Positions 32,681 through 40,892 of a DNA stretch of 40,892 bases are shown one piece after another; within the stretch, counting starts at the first letter, position 1; every line of letters begins with the position of its first letter. A program made the position numbers and the translations under genes. The stretch spans positions 1 through 40,892 of the forward strand of contig JACQUW010000382.1 of assembly GCA_016210115.1 (NCBI GenBank), read 5' to 3'. A model generated the notes under the pieces. That model was not told where the DNA came from, made no database searches, and was given only the letters and a program-made list of their open reading frames with translations. The DNA is from Deltaproteobacteria bacterium (GTDB taxonomy: Bacteria; Desulfobacterota; Binatia; UBA9968).

Positions 32681-34509
32681 CAGAAAAACGCTCCGATGCT
32701 AAAGTGGACCTGCCACGGCCGGTCTCCTTTGGGCGGTTTAAATGGAAACCCGACGTCGAGTCGCATCGGTCCGATGAGCGTTGCGTAACTAAACCCGAAT
32801 CCGGCGGAAAATTTTAAGTCATCTACGGGTATATCGAAGGCGCGGCGCGAAACCTGCCCAAAATCGAGGAAAAGAGCGCCGCCTATCTCTCTCCAGAGAG
32901 GCCGGCGAAGCTCAAAAGAGCCTTCGATGAGACTCAACCCCCCAATGGGATCGTCCGAAGCGCTGAGCGGACCGAGTCTCCTTCGGCCAAAGCCCCTGAC
33001 GCTCTTTTCGCCTCCGGAGAAAAAACGCTCCGGAAGCGGATAATCTTTGTCTTTTCCCAACGCGTCCGCGATGCCGATCTTCAGACGAGTTGCCAGAACC
33101 GTTTCCCAGCCCAAAGGCAGATATTTTCTCGCCTCGGCCGCAAGCTTGTAAAAATCAAATTTGCCCCCCCAAATTTCTCCCGAGTGATCGAGCGAAACTG
33201 ACACCATTTCGCCGCTCTTCGGATTGAGCGGATTGTCCGTGGTGTTCCACACCATTCCAACAGATGGCCCGGAGATCAAGCCTTTGCGCGTGACTTCTCC
33301 CAGGGCGTCTTCGGTAGCGGCATCGATTTTGTCCAGCGTGTGAAATTCCAACCGGTATCCCACAAAACCTGCAAGTTTATCGGTGAAAGCATGCTCGATC
33401 CGGGGATTGAACCGGCTCGCATGAAGCAGGAATGTCTCCTCATCACCTCGATCCTGACGGAAGCTCGCGATTGCCTGTGTGCGAGGAGAAAAAAAATGAG
33501 GCTGAATGAACTTCGCCTGCCCGGTAATCTCGATGGAAGAGTATTTCCCCAAGACGGACACCCGTCTTCCTCCGCCAAGCCAATTACGGTGCTGCCACTC
33601 GACCTGCGCGCGGAATTCATCCTCTGTCCCATATCCCACGCCGATCCTGAGGTCCCTCGGCGGCTTCTCGACGACTGTTACCTGCATCGGGACAACCATC
33701 GGCTTGCCCGTGATAGGCTGGGGCGCGATTCTTACAGCGCTGAACAGATCCAGCCGGACAATTTTGTCCCGGGATTCGGTAATCTTATCCAAGGAAAACT
33801 GATCTCCGGGCCGATAGGTTAATTCTCGCAGCGCGAGTTCGGGAGCGACGTCCTGCGCTCCTTCGACCACGGTTTCGCCGAAAACACTCGGAGGGCCGGC
33901 ATCCACGCTGTACAGAATACGAACCCGATTCTGCTCGAGATCGACCTCCGCCTTTCTTTCCGTAGCCGCATACGCGTATCCGTGCTGCAAAAGAAACTCG
34001 CGCAAAAACTGCTCCGTTTTTTGGTAGGCTTCTTCGGTGAAGATTTGGCCGCGCTTGATGGGCAGTTCCGGAGGCAAGGGTGGAACCGCAACGGTTGGAG
34101 CCGCGCCGGTCCCTTCAACGCGCACCTCTGAAACGATCACCGGCTGGTCCTCCTCGATCTCAATTCTCGCTGCAACCAGAGAGTCCTCTTGATTGATCTC
34201 CAGCTTGTAGGAAACGCGCGCTTCAAAATAACCGTGCGACTCGTAAAAACGTCTTAGGCGCTCGAGATCTTCAGTGAACGTGACGGGGTCGAAAAGTGGC
34301 CGGCTCTCCCAGGGGAGATACCAGGGTCGCGCGCGCGTGAGAATCGCCGCCAATAGCTCGCTTTCAGAAAATCTCACGTTTCCGGAAATGCTGATTTCTT
34401 CGACCCGCCACTCCCTGCCGGCCTCAAGGTCCTTAACGGTTGCGGCTGGAAGATTGGAACCGCAGCAGAGCAAAGCAACGAAAACAAGAAGAAGAATTTC
34501 ATCGGTCAT
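32680..34509 (-). CDS. tamA: TamA, Omp85-family outer-membrane protein
   Basis: 609 residues from the ATG at 34509. Signal peptide (about 1-22, LPAA), POTRA domains over roughly 25-280 (VEEISISGNVRFSESEL, VSEVRVEG, VFGETVVEGAQDV) and a 16-stranded barrel to a terminal Phe. The Omp85 lid-loop motif VRGFGRRRLGP is at about 504-514. TamA works with TamB, encoded next with a TGATG overlap, in building the outer membrane. The start is uncertain: this ATG lacks a ribosome site and its signal peptide has an acidic N-region, while a TTG at 34584 would add 25 residues with arginines and an extra hydrophobic stretch. Confidence 0.93.
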   Translation of the reverse strand: MTDEILLLVFVALLCCGSNLPAATVKDLEAGREWRVEEISISGNVRFSESELLAAILTRARPWYLPWESRPLFDPVTFTEDLERLRRFYESHGYFEARVSYKLEINQEDSLVAARIEIEEDQPVIVSEVRVEGTGAAPTVAVPPLPPELPIKRGQIFTEEAYQKTEQFLREFLLQHGYAYAATERKAEVDLEQNRVRILYSVDAGPPSVFGETVVEGAQDVAPELALRELTYRPGDQFSLDKITESRDKIVRLDLFSAVRIAPQPITGKPMVVPMQVTVVEKPPRDLRIGVGYGTEDEFRAQVEWQHRNWLGGGRRVSVLGKYSSIEITGQAKFIQPHFFSPRTQAIASFRQDRGDEETFLLHASRFNPRIEHAFTDKLAGFVGYRLEFHTLDKIDAATEDALGEVTRKGLISGPSVGMVWNTTDNPLNPKSGEMVSVSLDHSGEIWGGKFDFYKLAAEARKYLPLGWETVLATRLKIGIADALGKDKDYPLPERFFSGGEKSVRGFGRRRLGPLSASDDPIGGLSLIEGSFELRRPLWREIGGALFLDFGQVSRRAFDIPVDDLKFSAGFGFSYATLIGPMRLDVGFPFKPPKGDRPWQVHFSIGAFF

Positions 34510-34887
34510 GAGACGGCGGTTCGAGAAGAAGATTAAGCCAAAAATAAGCCTCCCGGGCGCGTTGCAGCGCGCGTCAGGTATCAACCTGGCCTGTGTTGTT
34601 GGGCATTAGTGCCCTCTTTACAGAATAGCATTCCGTCCGGGTCGGTCAATCGAATCTTTTCCGGGGCAGGCGCCGGCGGGCAAAACAGGCGCGCTTGAAA
34701 AACCGGATTTCTACTTCATATTACTGAAATGGAGTGACCGCGGAGTCCATGGCAGACGATTTGGAAATTCCCGAATCGGTAGAACGCGCCGAAGAAGCGG
34801 GTTTGCGCTACCTGCCTTATTGGCCGTGTTGCAAAAATACCGCGAACGGTCCTTCAACCTGATCGGCAGTAAAAACGGCAATCGCAA
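34510..34887. other. Intergenic gap upstream of tamA
   Basis: About 380 bases between tamA and the tctCBA operon end. It includes the possible TTG-started extension of tamA to 34584 and a short plus-strand frame at 34749-34862 that looks like a gene fragment. No clear promoter for tamAB was identified. Confidence 0.45.
34749..34862 (+). pseudogene. Possible 5' remnant of a DNA topoisomerase IB gene
   Basis: A 37-codon frame with GGAG a short distance before the ATG. Residues 1-22 (DDLEIPESVERAEEAGLRYL) resemble the N-terminus of bacterial DNA topoisomerase IB, in which an LRYVSD-type stretch follows. After that point the frame reads PYWPCCKNTANG and stops, so similarity ends abruptly. The rest of the gene is not in the window. 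Recognition is from memory of the family only and could be coincidence. Confidence 0.3.
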
Positions 34888-36375
34888 TCACTTTCGACGG
34901 GCGCGCCGAAAGAAAAGCGGAATGATCAGCAAGAGCGCTGCGAGGATCAGCAGGGAGACGGAAATCGGTCGGGTTAGAAACACCGACGGGTCCCCTTGAC
35001 TGATGGACAGAGCGCGGCGAAATTGCGTCTCGGCCAGCGGTCCGAGAATCAGTCCGATGACGGCGGGCGCCACCGGAATATCCCAGCGGCGCATTACGAA
35101 TCCCAGCAGCCCGAAGATGTATAGTGTCGCCAGGTCGATCACCGACTGATGCAGGCTATAGGCACCGAGAGTGGCGAATACCAGAATTCCGGCGTAAAGC
35201 AGCGGACGGGGAATCGCCAGCACCTTTACCCAAATCCCGACGAGCGGAAGATTGAGGACCAGCAGCAAAACGTTGCCGATATAAAGGCTCGCGATCAGGC
35301 CCCATACCAGCGCGGGCTGCATTTGAAAAAGCAGCGGACCGGGCTGAATGCCGTAATTCTGAAACGCGCTTAACAGAACCGCCGCGGTCGCCGAGGTCGG
35401 GATTCCGAGCGTGAGCAACGGCACAAGCGCGCCGGTCACAGAAGCGTTGTTTGCCGCCTCAGGTCCCGCCACGCCTTCGATGGCGCCCTTGCCGAATTCC
35501 TCCGGGTACTTAGTCAGCCTTTTTTCGGTCGCGTAGGAGAGAAAAGTCGGGATCTCGGCGCCTCCCGCGGGGATTGAACCGAAGGGAAAACCGATCACCG
35601 TCGCCCGCAGCCAGGCGGGCGCCGATCGCTTCCAATCCTCCCTGGACATCCAGAGGGATCCCCTCAGTGACTCCACCTTCTCTTTTAGCCGGCTGGAGTA
35701 TGCGCCGACATAGAGAGCTTCTCCGACGGCAAACAGCCCAACCGCAAGGACGACCACGTCCACGCCGTCCAATAGCTCTGGAATAGCGAAAGCAAAGCGG
35801 GGCAGGCCGGTTTGGCTGTCGATCCCGATGATTCCCAGCAGCAACCCGAGAAAGAGGCTTGTGAGCCCCCGAACCGACGATCTGCCGATCACCGCAGAGA
35901 CGGTCGTGAACGCGAACACCATCAACGCAAAATATTCGGCCGGACCAAACTTGAGCGCGATCTCGATCACGAGTGGTGAAAGCAAGGTGACGAGAAGGGT
36001 TGCGATCGTTCCGGCGACAAAGGAACCGATGGCGCATGTGGCGAGCGCCGGTCCCGCGCGCCCGTTCTTTGCCATCAGGTTCCCTTCCAGAGCCGTGGCA
36101 ATCGAGGCCGATTCGCCCGGCGTGTTAAGGAGAATCGTCGTCGTCGACCCGCCAAACATCGCGCCGTAGTAAATGCCCGCGAACATGATGAGCGCGCCTG
36201 TTGGATCGAGCCTGACTGTGAGCGGCAGCAGCATGGCCACTGTGAGAGCAGGCCCGACGCCGGGCAGGACACCGACAAACGTACCGAGCGTTACACCGAT
36301 AAATCCCCAGAGGAGGTTGAGCGGCGTCAGCGCTACGGCAAAACCTTGCAGGAGCAACTGGAAGGTTTCGGCCAT
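34888..36375 (-). CDS. tctA: TctA, large permease subunit of a tripartite tricarboxylate transporter
   Basis: 495-residue inner-membrane protein of normal TctA length with about 11-12 hydrophobic segments. Conserved motifs: [19 protein letters not shown] near 35-53, [20 protein letters not shown] near 74-93, [18 protein letters not shown] and [20 protein letters not shown], the second copy of the internal repeat. With TctB (8 bases upstream) and TctC it forms a secondary importer for a tricarboxylate or related acid, driven by an ion gradient. Unlike the permease at 9418 it is not fused to TctB. Last gene of the operon. Confidence 0.95.
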   Translation of the reverse strand: MAETFQLLLQGFAVALTPLNLLWGFIGVTLGTFVGVLPGVGPALTVAMLLPLTVRLDPTGALIMFAGIYYGAMFGGSTTTILLNTPGESASIATALEGNLMAKNGRAGPALATCAIGSFVAGTIATLLVTLLSPLVIEIALKFGPAEYFALMVFAFTTVSAVIGRSSVRGLTSLFLGLLLGIIGIDSQTGLPRFAFAIPELLDGVDVVVLAVGLFAVGEALYVGAYSSRLKEKVESLRGSLWMSREDWKRSAPAWLRATVIGFPFGSIPAGGAEIPTFLSYATEKRLTKYPEEFGKGAIEGVAGPEAANNASVTGALVPLLTLGIPTSATAAVLLSAFQNYGIQPGPLLFQMQPALVWGLIASLYIGNVLLLVLNLPLVGIWVKVLAIPRPLLYAGILVFATLGAYSLHQSVIDLATLYIFGLLGFVMRRWDIPVAPAVIGLILGPLAETQFRRALSISQGDPSVFLTRPISVSLLILAALLLIIPLFFRRARRK

Positions 36376-36383
36376 ATTCGCCG

Positions 36384-36884
36384 TTAGATCCCGGCGCCGC
36401 CGAGGATCGGCCTTAGCCAGCCCGCCGGCAGGCTGACGTTCAAAAAACTCACGAAGAAAAAAAAGATACCGAGCCCCATCGCCAGGCCGATGGCAAAATC
36501 ACGCGCCAGCCGGCGGCTGCCAAAACCGCGCGCGACGCATGCAAATAGCACCGCCGCGGCGAGCACAAAGCCGGCGCGGTGGATGAGCAGCATCTGCGCA
36601 AACAGCCCCAAACTGACCCAGAGAAACGCGCCCGGATGAAAACGGTGCTCTCCGCGCGCCTCCGGGGTATCGGGGACGCAGTTGCGCCAGCCACCGGTCA
36701 CGGCCTCATAGACCAACCAGCCGCCGAGCAGAATAAGACCGCCGGCGACCACAGCGGGCGCGGCGTTGGGCCCGATCCCGGCGTAGCCGCCTTCGCTCGG
36801 CAGCATCGCCGTGCCCAGAGCGACGCTGATTCCCAGGCCCAGGATGCCGGCGGACAATGCGAGCTCAGCGGCTTTTATTTTCAC
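36384..36884 (-). CDS. tctB: TctB, small permease subunit of a tripartite tricarboxylate transporter
   Basis: 166 residues with four predicted membrane segments (about 5-25, 45-63, 88-120 and 128-152), as usual for TctB. The sequence [20 protein letters not shown] near the N-terminus and the C-terminal [16 protein letters not shown] fit the family, which is weakly conserved. The start is GTG with GGAACGGGAAC upstream. It lies 17 bases after tctC and 8 bases before tctA, in the standard order tctC-tctB-tctA. Confidence 0.92.
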   Translation of the reverse strand: MKIKAAELALSAGILGLGISVALGTAMLPSEGGYAGIGPNAAPAVVAGGLILLGGWLVYEAVTGGWRNCVPDTPEARGEHRFHPGAFLWVSLGLFAQMLLIHRAGFVLAAAVLFACVARGFGSRRLARDFAIGLAMGLGIFFFFVSFLNVSLPAGWLRPILGGAGI

Positions 36885-36901
36885 GCGACTGTTCCCGTTC
36901 C

Positions 36902-37855
36902 TTATTTCTTCTTGATTCCGAGCGAATCGATGATGCCGGCGATTCGCTTTGTATCTTCGTCGATGAACTTCTTGTAATCATCGCCGGCGAGAAAGATCGG
37001 GGACCAGCCAAGTTTGGCAAGCGTCGCCTTCCATGACGCCGAGTCGGTTGCCCCCTTGACCAGCTTGACCAGCGCATCGCGCTGCTGCCTTGTGATCGCC
37101 GGCGCTCCGAAGATGCCGCGCCAGTTGGCCAGCTCCACGTTGAGTCCCTGCTCTTTGAGCGTGCGGATACCCTCCATGCGCGACGGCGAGGAGACCGCCA
37201 GGGCGCGCATCCGGCCGCCCTTGATCTGCTCCGCGAACTCGCCGACGCCCGAGACACCGGCGGTCACATGCCCGCCGACAATCGCCGCCACCGCCTCGCC
37301 TCCGCCTTTGTATGGCACATAGTTGATCTTGGCCGGATCGACGCCCGCGGCCTTTGCAATGAGGCCGACGAGAATATGATCGGTCCCGCCGGCGGACCCG
37401 CCGCCCCAAGAAATACTTCCCGGATTTGCCTTAAATGCTTTGATGAGGTCGCCCGTCGTCTTGTGGGGCGAATTCGATGGGACAACGATGACCTCGTATT
37501 CGCCGGTGAGCCGCGCGATCGGAGTCACCATCGAGAGATTGACGGGAGAATTATCGAGGTAAATCGCGCCGACCATCACCATCCCGCCGATCATCACCGC
37601 GTTGGGATCGCCTTTGGCGGAGTTCACAAACTGCGCGAGGCCGATGGTGCCGCCGGCGCCGCCCTTGTTCTCGAACTGGACCGACGATACGAGCTTCTCG
37701 CTCTGCATCGCCGTCGCGAGACTGCGGCCGGTCTGGTCCCAGCCACCGCCCGGGTTGGCCGGAATAAGCATTTTTAAACTCGGCTGCGCGTCGGCCGCGA
37801 ATGCCACAATCGATATCCCCCATATCACCAAGAGACCGATGCACCACTTACGCAT
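36902..37855 (-). CDS. tctC: TctC, periplasmic receptor of a tripartite tricarboxylate transporter
   Basis: 317-residue Bug receptor with the classic sequence: LKMLIPANPGGGWDQTGR, SVQFENKGGAGGTIGLAQFV, SWGGGSAGGTDHI and INYVPYKGGGEAVAAIVGGH. Signal peptide about 1-23 (AFAADAQ). A strong AAGGAGGGG precedes the ATG. It delivers an organic acid to TctAB encoded directly downstream. This is the only Bug gene in the window in a complete canonical operon, and its sequence is far from the six other Bug-like proteins, which belong to a different subfamily (FYxGKTIR, IPGNP, NMTGA motifs). Confidence 0.95.
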   Translation of the reverse strand: MRKWCIGLLVIWGISIVAFAADAQPSLKMLIPANPGGGWDQTGRSLATAMQSEKLVSSVQFENKGGAGGTIGLAQFVNSAKGDPNAVMIGGMVMVGAIYLDNSPVNLSMVTPIARLTGEYEVIVVPSNSPHKTTGDLIKAFKANPGSISWGGGSAGGTDHILVGLIAKAAGVDPAKINYVPYKGGGEAVAAIVGGHVTAGVSGVGEFAEQIKGGRMRALAVSSPSRMEGIRTLKEQGLNVELANWRGIFGAPAITRQQRDALVKLVKGATDSASWKATLAKLGWSPIFLAGDDYKKFIDEDTKRIAGIIDSLGIKKK

Positions 37856-38055
37856 ATCCCCTCCTTTTGCCCATAGCGTTGACTCGTTGTTATCTGCGAG
37901 ATGTATAAGTGAGGTTGGAAGATTTCACAAGACCTATTCCGGCTTATCATTTACCGCGGACAAGGACCACCGCGTCGTCGGAGAGCGAGCGTTAAAGCGT
38001 TAAAAGGAGAGGGCACGCCAAAAAACGCTTGGCGCTATGCGCTCTGCCATTTGCG
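37856..38055. other. Upstream region of tctCBA
   Basis: 200 bases between tctC and the NrfD-like gene stop. It should hold the tctCBA promoter, but I could not place convincing -35/-10 or operator sequences. AGAGGGCACGCC and GCGCTATGCGCTCTGCC near the NrfD-like stop are GC-rich without a strong stem. Confidence 0.35.
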
Positions 38056-38994
38056 CTATATTAAGGGAGCATAGGTGCCGGCTTTGATCACGGCATACTT
38101 TGAGAACCAATTGCCGGGCAGGCTGATAAGGGCGGAGAGCGCAAGTAGAACCACTCCCGGTCCGGGGTTGGCCCAGAGAGTTCCATAAAGACCGAGACAG
38201 AGAGGGAGGAGAAGACCCAAAACGAGAGTTCCCCAGACAAAAAACGGACGCAGATCACCGTTCAGCAACCGGCTGACAGAGATCTGAGCCGCGGTCTGGC
38301 TATAGACCCCGTTAAGGAGATGCGCGAAAAATAAAATCAACGCAGAAGCGAAAAGCAGAACCTCCGCCGTCCCCCATACCGTCAGGAGCGACTGCGGGAC
38401 TTCCACCCATAAAGCAGAGATCAGCGCGAGGCCCACGCCATTGGCAAAGGCAAAAATCAGGAACTGGAGTGGGATAAGGGTTGTGTTCCAGAAAGGAATG
38501 GCGGGAGAAGAAGCCAACACGAGGCCCGGATAAATGATAACGACAAATGCCGCGGCCCCGGCAACGCATTGGAAAATGATGCCCAGCGGCGAATTGCCAG
38601 CCCAGAGCAAATCCGAAAAAGGTCGCTGCCCCCCAATCTCCAGATCAGCAATAAGCCAGAGACCATCCAGGATTAAGAAAACGAAATCGCAGATGGCGCC
38701 AATGCTGATCCAGGAGGTCCGCGGATTCATCAGCGCTCTTAAAACGCGCAGCGGTTTGCCCAGATCGGAAATAAGAACCAGACCTGCGATGCTGATCAGG
38801 ATCATGCTGAGCACATCCGCGACGATCAGCCCGAAGACCCGCCCCAGATCCATGCCAAAAAGAGCCCGGTTGATAAACAGGGCCCCTCCTATGCCCATCG
38901 CGAAAAACCAGGTAGCGTGAGGCACTCCCCAGATGGTTTGGGGCTTGGGCTCCATTACCAGACTATCAGAAAAGGGATTTGCGGCGACGTTCAT
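38056..38994 (-). CDS. Orphan NrfD/PsrC-like quinone-reactive membrane subunit
   Basis: 312-residue integral membrane protein with about eight hydrophobic helices, of the NrfD/PsrC family that passes electrons between quinones and an iron-sulfur partner. The first helices carry TIWGVPHATWFFAMGIGGALF, and LVLISDLGKPLRVLRALMNP is a family hallmark. Normally an iron-sulfur subunit (PsrB/NrfC type) and often a molybdopterin subunit are encoded beside it; none is here. The ATG at 38994 follows GGGGGAA by about seven bases, and that ribosome site belongs to a repeat element upstream. A TTG at 39066 lies within the repeat and is unlikely. The operon upstream may have been cut by the repeat. Confidence 0.87.
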   Translation of the reverse strand: MNVAANPFSDSLVMEPKPQTIWGVPHATWFFAMGIGGALFINRALFGMDLGRVFGLIVADVLSMILISIAGLVLISDLGKPLRVLRALMNPRTSWISIGAICDFVFLILDGLWLIADLEIGGQRPFSDLLWAGNSPLGIIFQCVAGAAAFVVIIYPGLVLASSPAIPFWNTTLIPLQFLIFAFANGVGLALISALWVEVPQSLLTVWGTAEVLLFASALILFFAHLLNGVYSQTAAQISVSRLLNGDLRPFFVWGTLVLGLLLPLCLGLYGTLWANPGPGVVLLALSALISLPGNWFSKYAVIKAGTYAPLI

Positions 38995-39053
38995 CAGCGT
39001 TCCCCCGAAAGCACCTCGCGAGTTTCGTTTACAGCCTCGGCGCGTGAGGCTTC

Positions 39054-39183
39054 GGCCCGCGGCCAAGCCCTACGGGATAGCAGATTGCAAATCTCAAATG
39101 ACAAATTTGAAATCTGAGATCTGCCATTTGCAATTTCTCGCGAAGCGAGGACGCGGCCCTCTTCCTTACGCACCTCGGCCGAG
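39054..39183 (-). repeat. ~130-bp element with AT-rich core, copy 2
   Basis: Reverse orientation relative to 28619-28752. In minus-strand order: CTCGGCCGAGGTGCGTAAGG, GAGGGCCG, CTCGCTTCGCGAG, the AT-rich core with AGATCTCAGATTTCAAATTT, then CCCGTAGGGCTTGGCCGCGG. It directly abuts the 126-bp hairpin on one side, whereas copy 1 does not, so the two families move or are copied partly independently. Confidence 0.8.
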
Positions 39184-39308
39184 ATGAAAGCCGCTGCCGG
39201 TTCGGAGAGCCCGCGCATCCGACCTGCCTGCCGGCAGGCAGGTTACCGGCGGTGAGAATAAGCACTGGCCCATTGCGCGGGCTCGGAGAGTGGGCGGCAG
39301 CTTTCACC
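39183..39308 (+). repeat. 126-bp palindromic hairpin element, copy 2
   Basis: Same length and orientation as 2558-2683, differing at a limited number of bases. It starts GATGAAAGCCGCTGCC, has the identical perfect 22-base palindrome (39222-39243), and ends with CGGCAGCTTTCACC, where the outer arm has drifted. It abuts the AT-core element. Confidence 0.8.
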
Positions 39309-39371
39309 GCCAAGGGTGATCCAGCCAAGATCATGGATATTCCAGTGAAAAATCCGTGTCCTCGGGCTTTT

Positions 39372-40442
39372 TCAAGCCGTTTTTTTGAACTGCTGTAGAA
39401 GCCAATCCGCTATGTAGAACAGCACTGCCTTGTTATCGTAATAGACGCAATGCGGCGCGCCTTCATAGATCTTCAAATCTTTAGGACCGCGGGCCCGCTC
39501 GTACATCTTCACGGTTTGAGAAGGTGGAATGACCACGTCCTCCGATCCATTGACTGCCAGAAAAGGACACGTCATCTTCTCGATCACGCCTTCAAGGCTA
39601 TAGAGCTTCCTGGTCTGCGGCCACTCATCCTCCGTGACCTTCATGTTCATCATGCAATTGTGTTTAAGCATATGAAGGATCTCGAAATCTTCGAGACTAT
39701 AAAAGCTTCCCAAAGAGACACAGGCCTTGATTCTCTTTTCCCGTGATGCGGTCCTCACCGCGAGATAGCCTGCAAAGCTCTGCCCAAGGATCGCTATCTT
39801 CCTTGAATCAATTTCCGGGCGATCTTCCAAATAATCCAAAGCTGCTCCGACAGATTCCGAGACGTCGGGGATTAACTTGAAGCCTTGAAACCTGGCTTCC
39901 CCCTGGCCGACGGTATCGATGGCAAGCGTCGAGAGCCCCTTTTCCAGAAGAAAACTCGAAATCGTATGCAGCTCTACTTCTCTGCAGGCGTCGAGCCCTC
40001 TCATGAGTATGACGCAGGGAGGCTTTGTGACGCCCGGCGCCTGGCGGAAATACGCCGAGAAGGTGATGCCGCCGAATGGGTATTCGACCCGTTCCGCGGG
40101 TATCCTGAAGTCTTTTCTCGCTTTGTCATAAACTCTAACGACGGAGCGGTAAGCCTGTATCCTCTCCTCGTTGTCCTCGAATGTTCCCAAGAGCCCGATA
40201 TGGTAGTATGAGGCTGCGCTCAAATAATTTGCGCTCTTTACCAGTCCGTCCTCAACAGAGTCCGCGCTTTTTTCGAAACTGTGAGCCACTTTGCCGAATT
40301 CTTTGCACCAATCGCCGAGCTCTTTGATCCGGCTGAACGTCTCGAACAATTCTTCGGCTCTGGCGCCGAGCCCAAACCAACGCCGGACTCTGCCATCTGA
40401 TTTCAACTGAGCCAATACGATATTCGCTTCTTCCCGATTCAT
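39372..40442 (-). CDS. Alpha/beta hydrolase (dienelactone-hydrolase/FrsA-like)
   Basis: 356-residue alpha/beta hydrolase with an N-terminal helical cap (about 1-110) before the core, a layout seen in FrsA/2,6-dihydroxypseudooxynicotine-hydrolase-like C-C bond or ester hydrolases. The catalytic triad is visible: Ser222 in the nucleophile elbow GQSFAG, Asp302 in NGSEDVVIP and His331 in APHCVY. The DTVGQGEA segment after strand four is also typical. No signal peptide, so cytoplasmic. GGAGAG precedes the ATG. It starts 16 bases after the end of a Bug gene and is probably co-transcribed with it, which suggests it degrades what that receptor helps import. Confidence 0.9.
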   Translation of the reverse strand: MNREEANIVLAQLKSDGRVRRWFGLGARAEELFETFSRIKELGDWCKEFGKVAHSFEKSADSVEDGLVKSANYLSAASYYHIGLLGTFEDNEERIQAYRSVVRVYDKARKDFRIPAERVEYPFGGITFSAYFRQAPGVTKPPCVILMRGLDACREVELHTISSFLLEKGLSTLAIDTVGQGEARFQGFKLIPDVSESVGAALDYLEDRPEIDSRKIAILGQSFAGYLAVRTASREKRIKACVSLGSFYSLEDFEILHMLKHNCMMNMKVTEDEWPQTRKLYSLEGVIEKMTCPFLAVNGSEDVVIPPSQTVKMYERARGPKDLKIYEGAPHCVYYDNKAVLFYIADWLLQQFKKTA

Positions 40443-40458
40443 CTCTTGTTCTCTCCGG

Positions 40459-40892
40459 TTATAGCAAATGCTTTCTGAAAAGCTCCTTAACGGCGCTCGG
40501 GGTTTTGATCATGGAGGCCACCAGCTCTTCGATCTCCGAAGCCGTAAGCGGCCCGGGCACGTAGCCTATTTTGGTCGCTTCCTCCAGAAGCTTTGGGTCT
40601 TTAAGCGTATCTTGAAAGGCTTTCCTTAGAATCTCGGCCCGATCGGCCGGGGTTCCGGGTGGCAGCGCATACATCCGCGCGAGATCATAAGAATTGGTCA
40701 GGAACTTGCCCAACGTCTCCATCTCAGCGTTGAGCCCCTTCTTTTTCACCAGGTCGGGAAAGCCCGGCAGGTCAAGCCGCCGAAGTCCCGCATTATCGGG
40801 CCCGAATTTTACCAGCGGCACCACAATGGCCTCTTCCGAATAACGCTTGAACGTCGTGTCGGCGCTCTCCTGGGATGAAAAAATCCCGTCCA
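40459..40892 (-). CDS. Bug/TctC-family binding protein, 5' part outside the window
   Basis: C-terminal part of a Bug-like receptor; the frame is open to the right edge, so about 144 residues are visible and the N-terminus is missing. The family C-terminal motif is present as ALPPGTPADRAEILRKAFQD, followed by TLKDPKLLEEATKIG and a final helix. It belongs to the same divergent Bug subfamily as the proteins at 3998, 11491, 14749 and 18746. The alpha/beta hydrolase gene follows 16 bases downstream. Confidence 0.85.
   Translation of the reverse strand, partial: DGIFSSQESADTTFKRYSEEAIVVPLVKFGPDNAGLRRLDLPGFPDLVKKKGLNAEMETLGKFLTNSYDLARMYALPPGTPADRAEILRKAFQDTLKDPKLLEEATKIGYVPGPLTASEIEELVASMIKTPSAVKELFRKHLL

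Larger units (their letters stand above)
38995..39371. other. Intergenic gap made largely of repeats
   Basis: 377 bases between the NrfD-like and hydrolase genes. About 255 bases are accounted for by the AT-core element (39054-39183) and the 126-bp hairpin (39183-39308), which abut each other. Their flanks resemble sequence near 28315-28340 and 2694-2717. No independent promoter was recognised. Confidence 0.6.

Overview
The window reads as a chromosomal segment of an uncultured Gram-negative bacterium of moderately high GC. Evidence for an outer membrane is direct: a TamA/TamB pair, Spy/CpxP-like periplasmic proteins, many secreted solute-binding proteins and a Tat substrate. The very large number of orphan solute-binding proteins (Bug/TctC type and NMT1/SsuA type), CaiB/BaiF CoA-transferases and MaoC-like hydratases is the style of soil and groundwater lineages such as Binatota, Rokubacteria, Tectomicrobia or deltaproteobacterial MAGs. 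That placement is an inference from gene content, not proven. No rRNA, tRNA, CRISPR array, transposase or phage gene was seen.

Layout. (1) 280-8087, minus strand: a catabolic block with two MaoC-like half-hydratases, two class III CoA-transferases, a Bug protein, an NMT1-like binding protein, an enolase-superfamily enzyme and a secreted PLD-type nuclease. (2) 8387-9403, plus strand: one NMT1-like binding protein. (3) 9418-15792, minus strand: a regulated transport module with a TctA-TctB fusion permease, two closely related Bug proteins, a receiver-like protein without its phospho-acceptor Asp and a sigma-54 enhancer-binding regulator. A good -24/-12 promoter and upstream palindromes lie in the gap between the two regulatory genes. 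(4) 16104-21220: an amidohydrolase-like protein, two aldo/keto reductases, a cupin, a Bug protein and a 97-residue mini-protein made of a signal peptide plus only the C-terminal tail of an NMT1-like binding protein. (5) 21294-23181: an envelope or metal stress module, with an ECF sigma factor, a small membrane protein (probable anti-sigma), a membrane-anchored Spy/CnrX-like sensor and a secreted Spy-like protein. (6) 23477-28188: a polysaccharide deacetylase, PolX DNA polymerase and two more NMT1-like binding proteins. (7) 28862-34509: tamA-tamB. (8) 34888-37855: a canonical tctCBA operon. (9) 38056-40892: an orphan NrfD-like membrane subunit, an alpha/beta hydrolase and the 3' part of another Bug protein that runs off the right edge.

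The intergenic regions carry at least three families of short palindromic repeats: a 126-bp hairpin element (two copies), a ~130-bp element with an AT-rich core (two copies and a fragment) and a ~67-bp inverted repeat (two copies). One repeat copy ends at the start codon of the orphan nrfD-like gene. The strongest leads for something undescribed are the sigma-54/receiver/Bug/TctAB module, the free-standing C-terminal binding-protein mini-gene, the split hydratase with complementary half-sites and the repeat families.
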